Shown here: positions 1 through 7,513 of the stretch, piece after piece
Layout: the number at the start of each line of letters is the position of its first letter
Numbering within the stretch: position 1 is the stretch's first letter
Assembly (NCBI GenBank): GCA_964428355.1
Contig: CAYRYU010000018.1
Coordinates: 1 to 64,000, forward strand
Length of the DNA stretch: 64,000 nucleotides
Direction of reading: 5' to 3'
Source: CAYRYU01 sp964428355
Lineage (GTDB): Bacteria > Muiribacteriota > Ozemobacteria > Ozemobacterales > Ozemobacteraceae
The notes under the pieces: generated by a model
Databases searched by the model: none
Seen by the model: only the letters and a program-made list of their open reading frames with translations
Told to the model about the DNA's origin: nothing
Made by a program: the position numbers and the translations under genes

Positions 1-17
1 GCCTCGGGCGGATAGCC

Positions 18-1277
18 TCAAAGAGAGGTGGGGGCGAGATTCTCCAGAACGTTCTGCCTGTAAGCCTGGATCGCCGGGATCAACCCGGTCAGCAAACCGA
101 GCGATACGACCCCGGCGAAGGTAAGGAAATCAGGAAGGCCGATTCCCGCGCTTTGAAGGTCCACGCCGGACTCCGCCTTGATGTAATGCGCCCCCACCAG
201 CATCAGAAAGTGACCTAGAATGATTCCCAGAATCCCGCCGATGCTGCATATGATCGAGGATTCGGACAGTACAAGGCCGAAAATCACCCTTCTTCGGGCT
301 CCCAGGCAGCGCAAGAGAGCGTAATCCCGCCTTCTTTCCCGCAACGCGTTCAAGAGCGAAACGAAAAGGAAGAGGGAGGCAAGACCAACCACCAGTCCGG
401 CGATTCCCAGAAGCACCTGGTCTATCCAGCCGATGATCCGGAACAGGGAAGGCAGTACCTCGTTGGGAATCACCAGTTGACCTCGCGGGTCATCCCTGAG
501 GCTGAACTTGAGGTCCTGGATTCCGGGGTGCATCACATCACCGCGAATTCGCCTGATCTTCACGAAGGCCCCTGATACCACGCGACTGTCGAGGTCATTC
601 TCCATTCCGGATACCTCTCCGGAATGGCCCCCCAGTGAGAAGAAGCTTTCCAGGGGAATATATATCGCCCGGTCGTGTGGAGTTCCTGTTCTCCCCAGGA
701 TTCCGACGAAGGTGAAATGGTCATCGTCGTGGACCCGTTCCCCCTGGTTGACTCCGCATGTCGGGCTGAACTCGTCTCCGACCTTCACACCGAGGGTTTT
801 GGCGGCTTCCCAACCTATGACCGCTTCATGAACGGGGCCTGACGCAAAAGCCCTTCCCTGTCCCCCTTCGGCCGGATCAAAGCTGAGCTGCCTTCCGGGT
901 TGGATTTCGAACCCCTGGAAGAAAGCCCCGTCCATGGCATTGACCCGGATGCCTGCAAAGGAATGGCCGGTGCAGAAGGGAACAACGCTTTTCACCACCG
1001 GGTGCTTTCGGATGCTTTCGATGTAGGACCACGGGATCCTTCCCGGCATCTCTTCAAGGTGGTAGATCGCGTTCAAGACTACCTGTAGTGCCGATCCCTT
1101 TGGCCCGGCGATTGCGTCGATTCCGAGGCCCACCCGGGTGAACTGGCGCTGGGTCTCGGTGCGCAGCCCCAACACCGCCGTCATCAAGGCGATTCCGAGG
1201 GAGAGGCTGATGATCGCGGCAATGCTCGACAGGGAATGTTGGCGAAGACTTTTCCAGACAAGCTCCCGAAGCTTCAT
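18..1277 (-). CDS. ABC transporter permease, LolC/E-MacB-FtsX type
   Basis: This is the membrane subunit of an ABC exporter of the type that moves lipoproteins or other envelope substrates outward across the inner membrane. The 419-residue protein has one N-terminal membrane segment (about residues 16-38), a periplasmic domain of roughly 230 residues, and three C-terminal segments with the typical short cytoplasmic loop (RRRDYALLRCLGARR). This is the MacB/FtsX layout. I start it at ATG 1277, because this ATG overlaps the TGA of the upstream ATPase gene in an ATGA junction. A longer frame to 1394 would read through the ATPase gene. The coupling shows that ATPase and permease form one transporter. 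The substrate cannot be told from the sequence. Confidence 0.87.
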   Translation of the reverse strand: MKLRELVWKSLRQHSLSSIAAIISLSLGIALMTAVLGLRTETQRQFTRVGLGIDAIAGPKGSALQVVLNAIYHLEEMPGRIPWSYIESIRKHPVVKSVVPFCTGHSFAGIRVNAMDGAFFQGFEIQPGRQLSFDPAEGGQGRAFASGPVHEAVIGWEAAKTLGVKVGDEFSPTCGVNQGERVHDDDHFTFVGILGRTGTPHDRAIYIPLESFFSLGGHSGEVSGMENDLDSRVVSGAFVKIRRIRGDVMHPGIQDLKFSLRDDPRGQLVIPNEVLPSLFRIIGWIDQVLLGIAGLVVGLASLFLFVSLLNALRERRRDYALLRCLGARRRVIFGLVLSESSIICSIGGILGIILGHFLMLVGAHYIKAESGVDLQSAGIGLPDFLTFAGVVSLGLLTGLIPAIQAYRQNVLENLAPTSL

Positions 1278-1984
1278 CCCTGTGTTCCTGCTTTGCTGTC
1301 GACACGGAACGCACGGTTCAAATCGCCGAAAACCACCCGTCTTGGGAAGAATCCTTCCATTGTCTGGTCGTGGGTAACCACGATCAAGGTACATCCTCTG
1401 TCTGCAGACATCCGGTCAAGGAGGGTCATTATCTCTTTCGCCATGATGGGATCCAGTGAGCCTGTGGGTTCGTCCGCAAGGACGATTTCCGGGGCGTGGA
1501 CCATGGCTCTGGCGACCGCGACCCTCTGCTGCTCACCGATGGAAAGTCGGTAGGGAAGATTATGAAGGCGGTGACCGAGCCCGACCTCTTCGAGGAGGGC
1601 AATGGCGATCTTTCTGTCAGGTGGTTTCCCCGAAAGGCTCTGGGCCAGCAGGACGTTCTCCAGTGCGGAGAGGCCTTGCAGAAGGTTGAAGGACTGGAAC
1701 ACGAAACCGATCGAACGGGCCCTGAAACGGTCGCGCTCCACCTCCCCCAGGAGATCGAGCCGGGAGTCTGCCACGGTCACTGTTCCGGATGTGACTGGAA
1801 GGAGTCCCGATAGAACGTGAAGGAAAGTGGATTTGCCTGAACCGGACGGTCCGAAGAGAGCGACCCGCTCCCCCCTTTCTACCTCGAAAAGCGGGATATA
1901 AAGGATTTTCACGGACCCTGTCGGTCCCGAGACTGTGACTTCGCAGTCGGCTACCTGGACGAGTTGAGATGGATTCTTTCCCAT
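1274..1984 (-). CDS. ABC transporter ATP-binding protein, LolD/MacB type
   Basis: This is the ATPase that powers the permease encoded directly downstream. Visible motifs are Walker A (GPSGSGKS, about residue 45), Q-loop (FVFQSFNLL), the signature LSIGEQQR, Walker B with its glutamate (IVLADEPTGSLD) and the switch histidine (VVTHD). The length of 236 residues is normal for the LolD family. The open frame goes back to a TTG at 1996, but that TTG lies inside the stem of a transcription terminator. ATG 1984 is the better start, at the end of the terminator's U-tract. No good Shine-Dalgarno sequence precedes it. The gene is probably expressed by read-through from the upstream gene or from a promoter I cannot see. 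Confidence 0.87.
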   Translation of the reverse strand: MGKNPSQLVQVADCEVTVSGPTGSVKILYIPLFEVERGERVALFGPSGSGKSTFLHVLSGLLPVTSGTVTVADSRLDLLGEVERDRFRARSIGFVFQSFNLLQGLSALENVLLAQSLSGKPPDRKIAIALLEEVGLGHRLHNLPYRLSIGEQQRVAVARAMVHAPEIVLADEPTGSLDPIMAKEIMTLLDRMSADRGCTLIVVTHDQTMEGFFPRRVVFGDLNRAFRVDSKAGTQG

Positions 1985-2020
1985 AAAAAAACGCAAGACT
2001 CATCCTGTCGGAGTCTTGCG
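1984..2020 (-). terminator. Intrinsic terminator overlapping the start of the ABC ATPase gene
   Basis: On the minus strand a perfect 10-bp stem (CGCAAGACTC / GAGTCTTGCG, loop of 9) is followed at once by seven T. It ends the membrane-protein gene above (stop at 2038), and its U-tract runs into the ATPase start codon at 1984. Confidence 0.8.
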
Positions 2021-2037
2021 CCCTTTGATCTTCAAAG

Positions 2038-3231
2038 TCAGGACGGAACGAAACCGTCTTCCGGGATCGAGTGTTTATGGGCAATCTCCTTGAGGACAGC
2101 TCGCGCGCTCTTCATGGATTCACCGATCTCTTTGTCGATCAGAAAGAGATGTCCCTTCTGCAAATTGAAGAAGCCAATCTGGGCAAGTTCACCAACCCGC
2201 TTCGAAAGAGTGGCCGAGATTTCCTTCAGAGCCTGGATCTGGTCTCGCATGGAGGTGAGGAAGGCATCCCTTTCTTTGCCTCCATTCCCCTTTCCCAAGC
2301 GCTGCAATCCCTCGTCAGCCTTATCGACCGTGGCGAAGAACTCACTCATGCAATTTCCCATCAGCGCAAGCTTGTTCCTGAGGTAGGCGGCAAGGGGGTC
2401 GGTGAGGGGCATGGTGAGAACCGCGAACTTGATTTCGGTACTGACCTTCTCGGAAACAACCAGGGTTCTTTCGAAATCCTTCAATTGGGGGAGGTTGAAA
2501 TCCGCGGAAAGGAGAACCACCAGGAACCCCAGGAGGAAGATGGCGCACGTCAAAAGGATGCCCAGCTTCACGAATACCATGCTTTTCGAGATGTTCGTAA
2601 GGACCGCCAGTTCGTGAATCTCGTAGAATCCGCACAGAAGGAGAAAACTGGAGAGCAGGAGCAGAAAGCTGTAAACCCTTTCACGAACCTCGTCCGAATC
2701 CTCGCTGGAACCCGTTGGCAACTCCCCGTCGAGGTCGACCGGGGTCCTCTTGGCGAGGACAAAGGAATGAACACGGAAAATCAAGTAGCCCCAGAAAACG
2801 GCGAAAACGAAGAAGTGCCACCTTTCGAACCCTACATCGCGGGCCAACGCGCCATTGAACAGGTTCGCGCAACAGAGCGAGCTGAAAAGGATTGTCAAAG
2901 GAAGCTCGAGGAAGGATTTTGCCAGGCGCTCCAGGGTCTGCTTCAGCTTCATTTCCTGGGATCGGGAGTTACGGATGAGAAAGGCAACGAGGAACAGGAA
3001 AAGACCCGCGGAACAGTTGATGATGTCAACAAGGGAATACAGGAAGAGGAAACTCGCCTCCGCATGGGTTGAAGCCTTTTCGAACATTTCGGTGGCGAAA
3101 ATTGCGGCTCCAAAAAGAAGGATAGCCACAAGATAGATTGAGTTCCGGTTCTGGTTCAACTTTTCGCGCTGGCGGTTGATCAGATGCGAAATGTATTCAA
3201 ACCAGAGGGCCTTTTCCGTGTTTCCTTCCAA
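2038..3231 (-). CDS. Polytopic membrane protein of unknown function
   Basis: I do not recognise this 397-residue protein. It starts at a TTG, supported by a strong Shine-Dalgarno sequence (GAGGAGG, 6 bases upstream). The N-terminal two thirds contain about six hydrophobic segments (near residues 33-50, 60-87, 110-128, 138-156, 188-205 and 220-245) with a charged loop (about 165-185). The last 140 residues are soluble and rich in Leu, Lys and Glu, probably helical or coiled-coil, ending near SIPEDGFVPS. A terminator follows it, so it is transcribed apart from the ABC exporter or only partly with it. A long antisense frame overlaps it but has no hydrophobic pattern and looks like a shadow. Confidence 0.75.
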   Translation of the reverse strand: MEGNTEKALWFEYISHLINRQREKLNQNRNSIYLVAILLFGAAIFATEMFEKASTHAEASFLFLYSLVDIINCSAGLFLFLVAFLIRNSRSQEMKLKQTLERLAKSFLELPLTILFSSLCCANLFNGALARDVGFERWHFFVFAVFWGYLIFRVHSFVLAKRTPVDLDGELPTGSSEDSDEVRERVYSFLLLLSSFLLLCGFYEIHELAVLTNISKSMVFVKLGILLTCAIFLLGFLVVLLSADFNLPQLKDFERTLVVSEKVSTEIKFAVLTMPLTDPLAAYLRNKLALMGNCMSEFFATVDKADEGLQRLGKGNGGKERDAFLTSMRDQIQALKEISATLSKRVGELAQIGFFNLQKGHLFLIDKEIGESMKSARAVLKEIAHKHSIPEDGFVPS

Positions 3232-3421
3232 GCAGGGCCTCCTCTCAGAGAAAATAGATGGTTCCCATTTCGACCATTTGCATGTTTTCCCTTAGAAATC
3301 CATCTGGAGAAAATCTCGGCATTTTTTCCCCGAACCCGGTTTTCGGGTGATTCTTCTTACGAAGGGGGATTATGTTGATGAAGAGGGTAGTTCAAGGCTG
3401 GAATTTCCGCAAGGAAAAACC

Positions 3422-3449
3422 TTCGAAAGACCTTCGAAAAACCTTCGAA
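3422..3449. repeat. Three TTCGAA palindromes at exact 11-bp spacing
   Basis: TTCGAA occurs at 3422, 3433 and 3444, each inside CCTTCGAAA. The block sits about 40 bp before the start codon at 3491, in a region with no other gene. Spacing near one helical turn suits an operator array, but no regulator is known here. Confidence 0.45.
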
Positions 3450-3490
3450 ACCTCTACCAACAGAATCTCCACGAAAAATGGAGGCGAAAA

Positions 3491-4039
3491 ATGAGAACCT
3501 GGTGGCTTTTTCCCGCCCTTCTTTTGATTTTCGTCCTCTGGGGAGTTCTCGATTCTCCCCCTCCTGATTGTGGCCACGGGGAAACCCTGGCCCGATATCT
3601 GGTTCGACAGCTCGAAAATGGAAGGCTCTTCGGGGCCACCCTCGTTGGATCCATTTCCTTTCCCCTCAACGGAATGGTGGTGTCTGTCGAAGATGAGGTT
3701 ATCGATCCAGCTGACGGGGGCCGTGTCGGGGAAATCCCGCGAAAATCACTGCCTTCAGGGGTTCCGATGGCTCTTCTCAGGAGACCACCAAGCAACTTCG
3801 CCGCCGACTTTTCCAGAATCTCTTTCGAAGTGCTGTGCTGTCTTCCGGGGAGGGAACACCGGGAGACCGTTTTCATGAAGGTCCAGAAGAGGGCTTTGGC
3901 AGACGGATGGATCCTTGCCGCAATCATCCAGGTCGATACATGGGATGACGGTCCGTCCATTCACACATTCCGGCAGATTTTCCCGGAAGAGGGAAAGACC
4001 CGGTCCCAGATTCAACCCGGCTTTTCCTTGAGTCCGTAG
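3491..4039 (+). CDS. Small membrane-anchored protein of unknown function
   Basis: This 182-residue protein begins with a signal anchor (MRTWWLFPALLLIFVLWGVL) and is otherwise soluble. I recognise no domain. The start at 3491 is chosen because GGAGG lies seven bases upstream; the open frame extends back to 3347 but crosses the TTCGAA repeat block and has no ribosome site. The C-terminal part holds a paired cysteine (CCLPGREHR) and alternating hydrophobic residues suggesting beta strands. Its end overlaps, tail to tail, the last 28 bases of the minus-strand pilin-like gene. It stands alone on the plus strand, opposite its neighbours, so its role cannot be inferred from context. Confidence 0.6.
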   Translation: MRTWWLFPALLLIFVLWGVLDSPPPDCGHGETLARYLVRQLENGRLFGATLVGSISFPLNGMVVSVEDEVIDPADGGRVGEIPRKSLPSGVPMALLRRPPSNFAADFSRISFEVLCCLPGREHRETVFMKVQKRALADGWILAAIIQVDTWDDGPSIHTFRQIFPEEGKTRSQIQPGFSLSP

Positions 4040-5061
4040 CTTCGTATGCGGTTTCCGGGCAATACCTGAACCTTGATCCCCGACTTGGTGATCGAAACCA
4101 CCTTCAAATTCCCGGGAAGGGTCGCCCCAAGGGAAACATCCATCTTGACCCCGTTCAGGGTTATCTTGGCTCCGCTGGGGTTTTCTCCACCCAAGATGGC
4201 TAGAACCTCCAAGGTAATCCCCCCCGCGAACTCGCTGACGTCGATATTATTCACCACCGTGAACTGGTCAGGGAGCATAACCTTGTCGTCCTTGGGGAAA
4301 ACGCATTCAGTCTTGACCGCGATGATGTATCTCTTCCTTTTGTGTTCTATCGCCGCGCTGTTCTTGGCGGCGGCCACCGAAATCCCAACGACCTCGTCTG
4401 CGGAATAATACTGGATGTCGACCGTGTTGACGTCCCTGACTATTATCTGGTCAGATTTGATGGGGATTTCCTCCGAAAACTTCTTCTTGAGATCATATGC
4501 CCGCTTTTTCAACCCGCGGGAGTTGTACTTTTCCTCCCGGGTAACCAACCTGATCTGACCAACCGGAGTGGTTGCCGAATAGATGGGGGAGGCCTCGAGG
4601 ATCACCTCGACCCAGGTTATCGTGCCTTCCTCACCGACTTTTTCGGGGGTGCAGATCGGGAAAAGCATCAGCCTCTGGGGTTCGGGGTCTGGAGAGGTGC
4701 TCCCCGGAAGAAGATACATGTCCATTTCCTTGTCATCGCTCTTGATGACCATTCCCCGCAGACGCCCACTGTCGTCATATTCGCGCCATTCCTTATATGA
4801 AATGACAACCTCCTCGGTTCCGGATTTTTCGATCGTCGTTGGGTAGCTGGTTCTCTTGAGGAGATACGACAAGCGTCGGGAGGAGTTCCTGAGATCCTGG
4901 ATTGCCTGCTGGATCCAGTAGCCTTTCTGGGTCTCGGCCCTGGCTCTCGAAAGAACCATGTAGATAACCCCGAAAATGAGAACTGATAACAGGGCTGCGA
5001 TCATCAACTCGATCAGGGTGATTCCACGTGGGATCGATGGCCGCATCCGAACCCTGGTCAT
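4012..5061 (-). CDS. Minor pilin-like protein, PilW/GspJ type (triad 1)
   Basis: This is a type IV prepilin-like protein of 349 residues. A short basic leader (MTRVRMRPSIPRG) is followed by the class III cleavage site and hydrophobic helix ITLIELMIAALLSVLIF, with the conserved Glu at mature position 5, so prepilin peptidase should process it. The C-terminal 300 residues form a soluble domain with a late section (TPSGAKITLNGVKMDVSLG-like) that resembles a small all-beta domain. It is the last gene of a minus-strand triad; its ATG overlaps the end of the PilX-like gene above (5058). In this position PilW or GspJ homologues help build the pilus tip. The assignment to that class is from layout and size, not from a database match. 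Confidence 0.75.
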   Translation of the reverse strand: MTRVRMRPSIPRGITLIELMIAALLSVLIFGVIYMVLSRARAETQKGYWIQQAIQDLRNSSRRLSYLLKRTSYPTTIEKSGTEEVVISYKEWREYDDSGRLRGMVIKSDDKEMDMYLLPGSTSPDPEPQRLMLFPICTPEKVGEEGTITWVEVILEASPIYSATTPVGQIRLVTREEKYNSRGLKKRAYDLKKKFSEEIPIKSDQIIVRDVNTVDIQYYSADEVVGISVAAAKNSAAIEHKRKRYIIAVKTECVFPKDDKVMLPDQFTVVNNIDVSEFAGGITLEVLAILGGENPSGAKITLNGVKMDVSLGATLPGNLKVVSITKSGIKVQVLPGNRIRSYGLKEKPG

Positions 5062-5618
5062 TTGATCCCTCCGGTGAACCTCGATACGATGAAATCCTCC
5101 TCGATAACTTCCGAGCAGGGGCTCTTGGCGCGCTCGAAATAGGGGAAAACGGTCCCCGTGACCTTCATTTTGTACCCGTCCTGGGTTCCCTTCATTCCCT
5201 TGTATGAGCTTTCGAGTGAGATCGCCTCGAGCTTGTACTCAGCGGAATAAGGAAACTCGTCATCCGGAGGGCTCTCGAAGAACAGATCGAAGGAGTCCCG
5301 GTCCTGGGATGATGGGGAGGCATAGATCTTGATCGTCGCTTGATTGTTCTCGGTGTTGATGTTCTCGATGATGTCACGGACTTCATTCTTCTTCAGGGAT
5401 TTGAACATGTCGAGAGGGAGAAGCTTCAGGGCCAGCTCGGTATGCTGGATCCCGGATTGGGCGATGTAATAAGCCTGAAGCTGGTGAAGCGTCTTCCGGT
5501 TTTGCATTGCGACGTTCGATCCCGTGGAAAGAAGGAAGAAAAGCCCGATTCCGATGGTGATCGCGAAGAACAGCACCACCACCAGCATCACTCCTCTTCT
5601 CTCGGAATGGTGTCTCAT
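5058..5618 (-). CDS. Minor pilin-like protein, PilX/GspK type (triad 1)
   Basis: This is a protein of about 186 residues with the PilX/GspK layout: a basic N-terminus (MRHHSERRG), a hydrophobic helix (VMLVVVLFFAITIGIGLFF) lacking the Glu5 of ordinary pilins, then the segment AYYIAQSGIQHTELAL, which is typical of PilX N-domains. I start it at ATG 5618, where it overlaps the TGA of the gene above in an ATGA junction; an in-frame ATG at 5633 is possible. It is the middle member of triad 1. In the families I know, GspK and PilX sit with their I/J or V/W partners at the tip of the pseudopilus or pilus. Confidence 0.72.
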   Translation of the reverse strand: MRHHSERRGVMLVVVLFFAITIGIGLFFLLSTGSNVAMQNRKTLHQLQAYYIAQSGIQHTELALKLLPLDMFKSLKKNEVRDIIENINTENNQATIKIYASPSSQDRDSFDLFFESPPDDEFPYSAEYKLEAISLESSYKGMKGTQDGYKMKVTGTVFPYFERAKSPCSEVIEEDFIVSRFTGGIK

Positions 5619-6298
5619 GTTCCCACGTCGCATTTGAAACCTACCAGGAAGATCTTTTTGGGGCTTCGGGCAAAAAGAGGGTCCTCATTCTTGATCAGGG
5701 ACCAACGGATTTCCAGAATGAGTTTCTTCAGGACCGTGTATTTTCCGTTCCCGTCCTTGGATGTCAGCTCGGAAGGGGTGAAGGTTTTTCCGTCGACCTT
5801 GAAAGTGATGTCGTCGACATCGACGCATTTCACCCGGATCTTGTAGATGAACCCCTTCCGGTCGCGCAGTTCGCCCTCATAGCGAATCCCCTTGTCCTTG
5901 GTCGCATCCTGGGTGCTCAGGTCGAAAAACCGCTCGAATGACCACCGGAGAAGCCCGGTTACCTTGTTTTCCGGGTCCCGGAGGAGGCAGGTCTTATCGT
6001 CCTTGTCGGAATGTATGCACCGGAACGGGATCTGGAACATGAGGGAGTCCATGATCCCCTTCGCATGCGTCATCGCAAAGGCTTCAGTGTAATATCTCTC
6101 GGTTTCCGCGACCGCATGTCCGACGGAGGTGAAAATCGGCAGGAGGAGAAGAGCAACAACGAGAAAAGCTATGAGGATTTCCGTCAGCGTGAAGGCCGTC
6201 CGGTTTTTCGGTTCCTGCGCAGGGAAAAGGCCGGAAAAAGAAAATACCAACCCCGGGTTCGTTGGCCGGGGTTGGAGCAGATAACCTTGATTCCTCAC
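5615..6298 (-). CDS. Minor pilin-like protein, PilV/GspI type (triad 1)
   Basis: This prepilin-like protein carries the motif NRTAFTLTEILIAFLVVALL, with Glu at mature position 5, followed by a soluble domain ending in KIFLVGFKCDVGT. The start is uncertain. The longest frame uses GTG 6298, but this would put a terminator-like hairpin (6248-6277) inside the leader peptide. A TTG at 6250 would give a leader of about 19 residues, closer to normal. No ATG is available in frame. It heads triad 1; the next two genes overlap it and each other by four bases, so the three are translated together and probably assembled together. Confidence 0.72.
   Translation of the reverse strand: MRNQGYLLQPRPTNPGLVFSFSGLFPAQEPKNRTAFTLTEILIAFLVVALLLLPIFTSVGHAVAETERYYTEAFAMTHAKGIMDSLMFQIPFRCIHSDKDDKTCLLRDPENKVTGLLRWSFERFFDLSTQDATKDKGIRYEGELRDRKGFIYKIRVKCVDVDDITFKVDGKTFTPSELTSKDGNGKYTVLKKLILEIRWSLIKNEDPLFARSPKKIFLVGFKCDVGT
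6240..6277 (-). terminator. Terminator-like hairpin within the 5' end of the pilin gene
   Basis: On the minus strand a perfect 10-bp stem (CCAACCCCGG / CCGGGGTTGG, 9-base loop) is followed by TATTTTCTTTTTCC. It could end transcripts of the secreted-protein genes upstream or act as an attenuator for the pilin triad. Confidence 0.6.
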
Positions 6299-6315
6299 GG
6301 GGGACAGGTTCCTGA

Positions 6316-6462
6316 AAGGCTCTCGGTTCGGTAATCGGGAAGCGCTTTCTCAGGGAATAGAAAAGCCGCAGAATGAAGCGGCTTCACTGACATCAGCACC
6401 TCCCGCGCCGAACCGGAGAGCCTTTCCGCCTTCGCAAAGGTCTGAGGGGGGGCTCTCCGTGA
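6316..6462 (-). ncRNA. Structured intergenic RNA with two mutually exclusive stems
   Basis: Between the secreted-protein gene (stop 6469) and pilin triad 1, the minus strand holds GGCTCTCC (about 6414-6421), which can pair with GGAGAGCC just upstream (about 6449-6456). Alternatively, the longer block 6408-6425 can pair with 6316-6332 (17 of 18 positions with one bulge), enclosing the terminator hairpin at 6363-6384. Two competing stems around a terminator is the arrangement expected of an attenuator or riboswitch. I cannot match it to a known riboswitch family, and the ligand, if any, is unknown. Confidence 0.45.
6358..6386 (-). terminator. Intrinsic terminator after the secreted-protein genes
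   Basis: The minus strand reads AAGCCGC, 8-base loop, GCGGCTT, then TTCTATT. It lies about 85 bp past the stop at 6469 and is the first terminator for that operon. Confidence 0.65.
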
Positions 6463-6468
6463 TTGGTC

Positions 6469-7509
6469 TTACTGGAAAATCACCGGAATGAACATGGATC
6501 CCTTGTTTCCGGTTACATCCTTCGCCTGGATGAAGAGGAAAACCTGCTTTGGAAGCTGGAGTTGAGCCGGTTCGATGGTCTCGGGGTTGGGCTTGCCGAT
6601 GGGAAGGAGGGAATCTCCCTTCAGCTCGCACAATCCGTATTGGATGGAAGCGTCATCGACCTGATCGTTGTCCTTGACCACGGGCTTGATCGTGATCTTG
6701 CCATTCTTGGGGAGGAACACCCCTTCGGCTGCCTCCAGGGTCATTTTTTCCCCCAGCTCCTTGTGCTCGAGGGTCTTTTGAATCTCTTCAGGTTTCGCCG
6801 TGAAAATCCCCCCTGACATCATCACGTCGCCGAATTTGGGCAGTGGAAAATGATTGACCGGGTTTTCCACGACCCAGACCGTTCCCTTCTGCGAGGGGCC
6901 TGCCGAGATCTCCAGCCCGCAAAGGGGAGGGGTGATGTCCGTCACTTTTACCGCGGTCCCATTGCTGGAACTGGCGTGAACCCTCACGAGCGAGCCGGGT
7001 TTCTCTTCGAATGTGAACTCCCGGTTGATGAAGGCGATCAGGGAACCTTCCTTGGTAGGGCTGGGGGGAACGATGACGATCTGGTTCATCGGAAGGTTTT
7101 CCGTGATCGAAGCCTGGAACGACCTGTTACGGATCATGTCGGTGAACTGCCAGTTGAAGGAAGCGGCCCTGGCCCATTGCGCGTTGGTGAGGTTCGCATC
7201 CTTCCAGGTCGAGGGCGGTTTTTCCCCGAAGATATCGGAATTTGCCTGGACGGTAATCGGCTGATCTTCGGTGAGGACCGCCGGGATCGGCTTTCCGTCT
7301 CCCATGGAAATCTCACAGGGGTAGATCGGGTTGGGTAGGGGAGGTTGGGTAGGAAGATCAACCCCATCCAACCAGGGCGTGTCGCTCTGGCTGGATGGGG
7401 TGGTTTCTTCGGTCGTGGCGGCAGGCTCTTCGGTTTGAGCGAAACCCATCGGAGAGAGGACCACCAGGGAAACTAGGACCAAGAACACAATGTGACTGGG
7501 ATTCCGCAT
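6469..7509 (-). CDS. Secreted protein of unknown function, paired with the gene above
   Basis: This protein of 346 residues has a clear signal peptide (MRNPSHIVFLVLVSLVVLS...GFAQ) followed by a Thr/Glu/Pro-rich stretch and a long beta-rich region. I do not recognise a family. Phrases such as HASSSNGTAVKVTDITPPLCGLEI and VQANSDIF resemble Ig-like or surface-layer repeats, and the end (VFLFIQAKDVTGNKGSMFIP) has the character of an Ig-fold strand pair about released molecules or adhesion. The start at 7509 is four bases after the previous stop and has GGCGGA upstream, so the two genes form an operon. It lies just upstream of pilin triad 1 and could be the cargo or tip partner of that triad; this is inference from position only. 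Confidence 0.65.
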   Translation of the reverse strand: MRNPSHIVFLVLVSLVVLSPMGFAQTEEPAATTEETTPSSQSDTPWLDGVDLPTQPPLPNPIYPCEISMGDGKPIPAVLTEDQPITVQANSDIFGEKPPSTWKDANLTNAQWARAASFNWQFTDMIRNRSFQASITENLPMNQIVIVPPSPTKEGSLIAFINREFTFEEKPGSLVRVHASSSNGTAVKVTDITPPLCGLEISAGPSQKGTVWVVENPVNHFPLPKFGDVMMSGGIFTAKPEEIQKTLEHKELGEKMTLEAAEGVFLPKNGKITIKPVVKDNDQVDDASIQYGLCELKGDSLLPIGKPNPETIEPAQLQLPKQVFLFIQAKDVTGNKGSMFIPVIFQ

Positions 7510-7513
7510 CGGG

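Noticed and set aside
2071..3072. Long plus-strand open frame of 333 codons
   Set aside because: It is antisense to the membrane protein, very charged and without a ribosome site; the minus-strand frame shows clear membrane segments.
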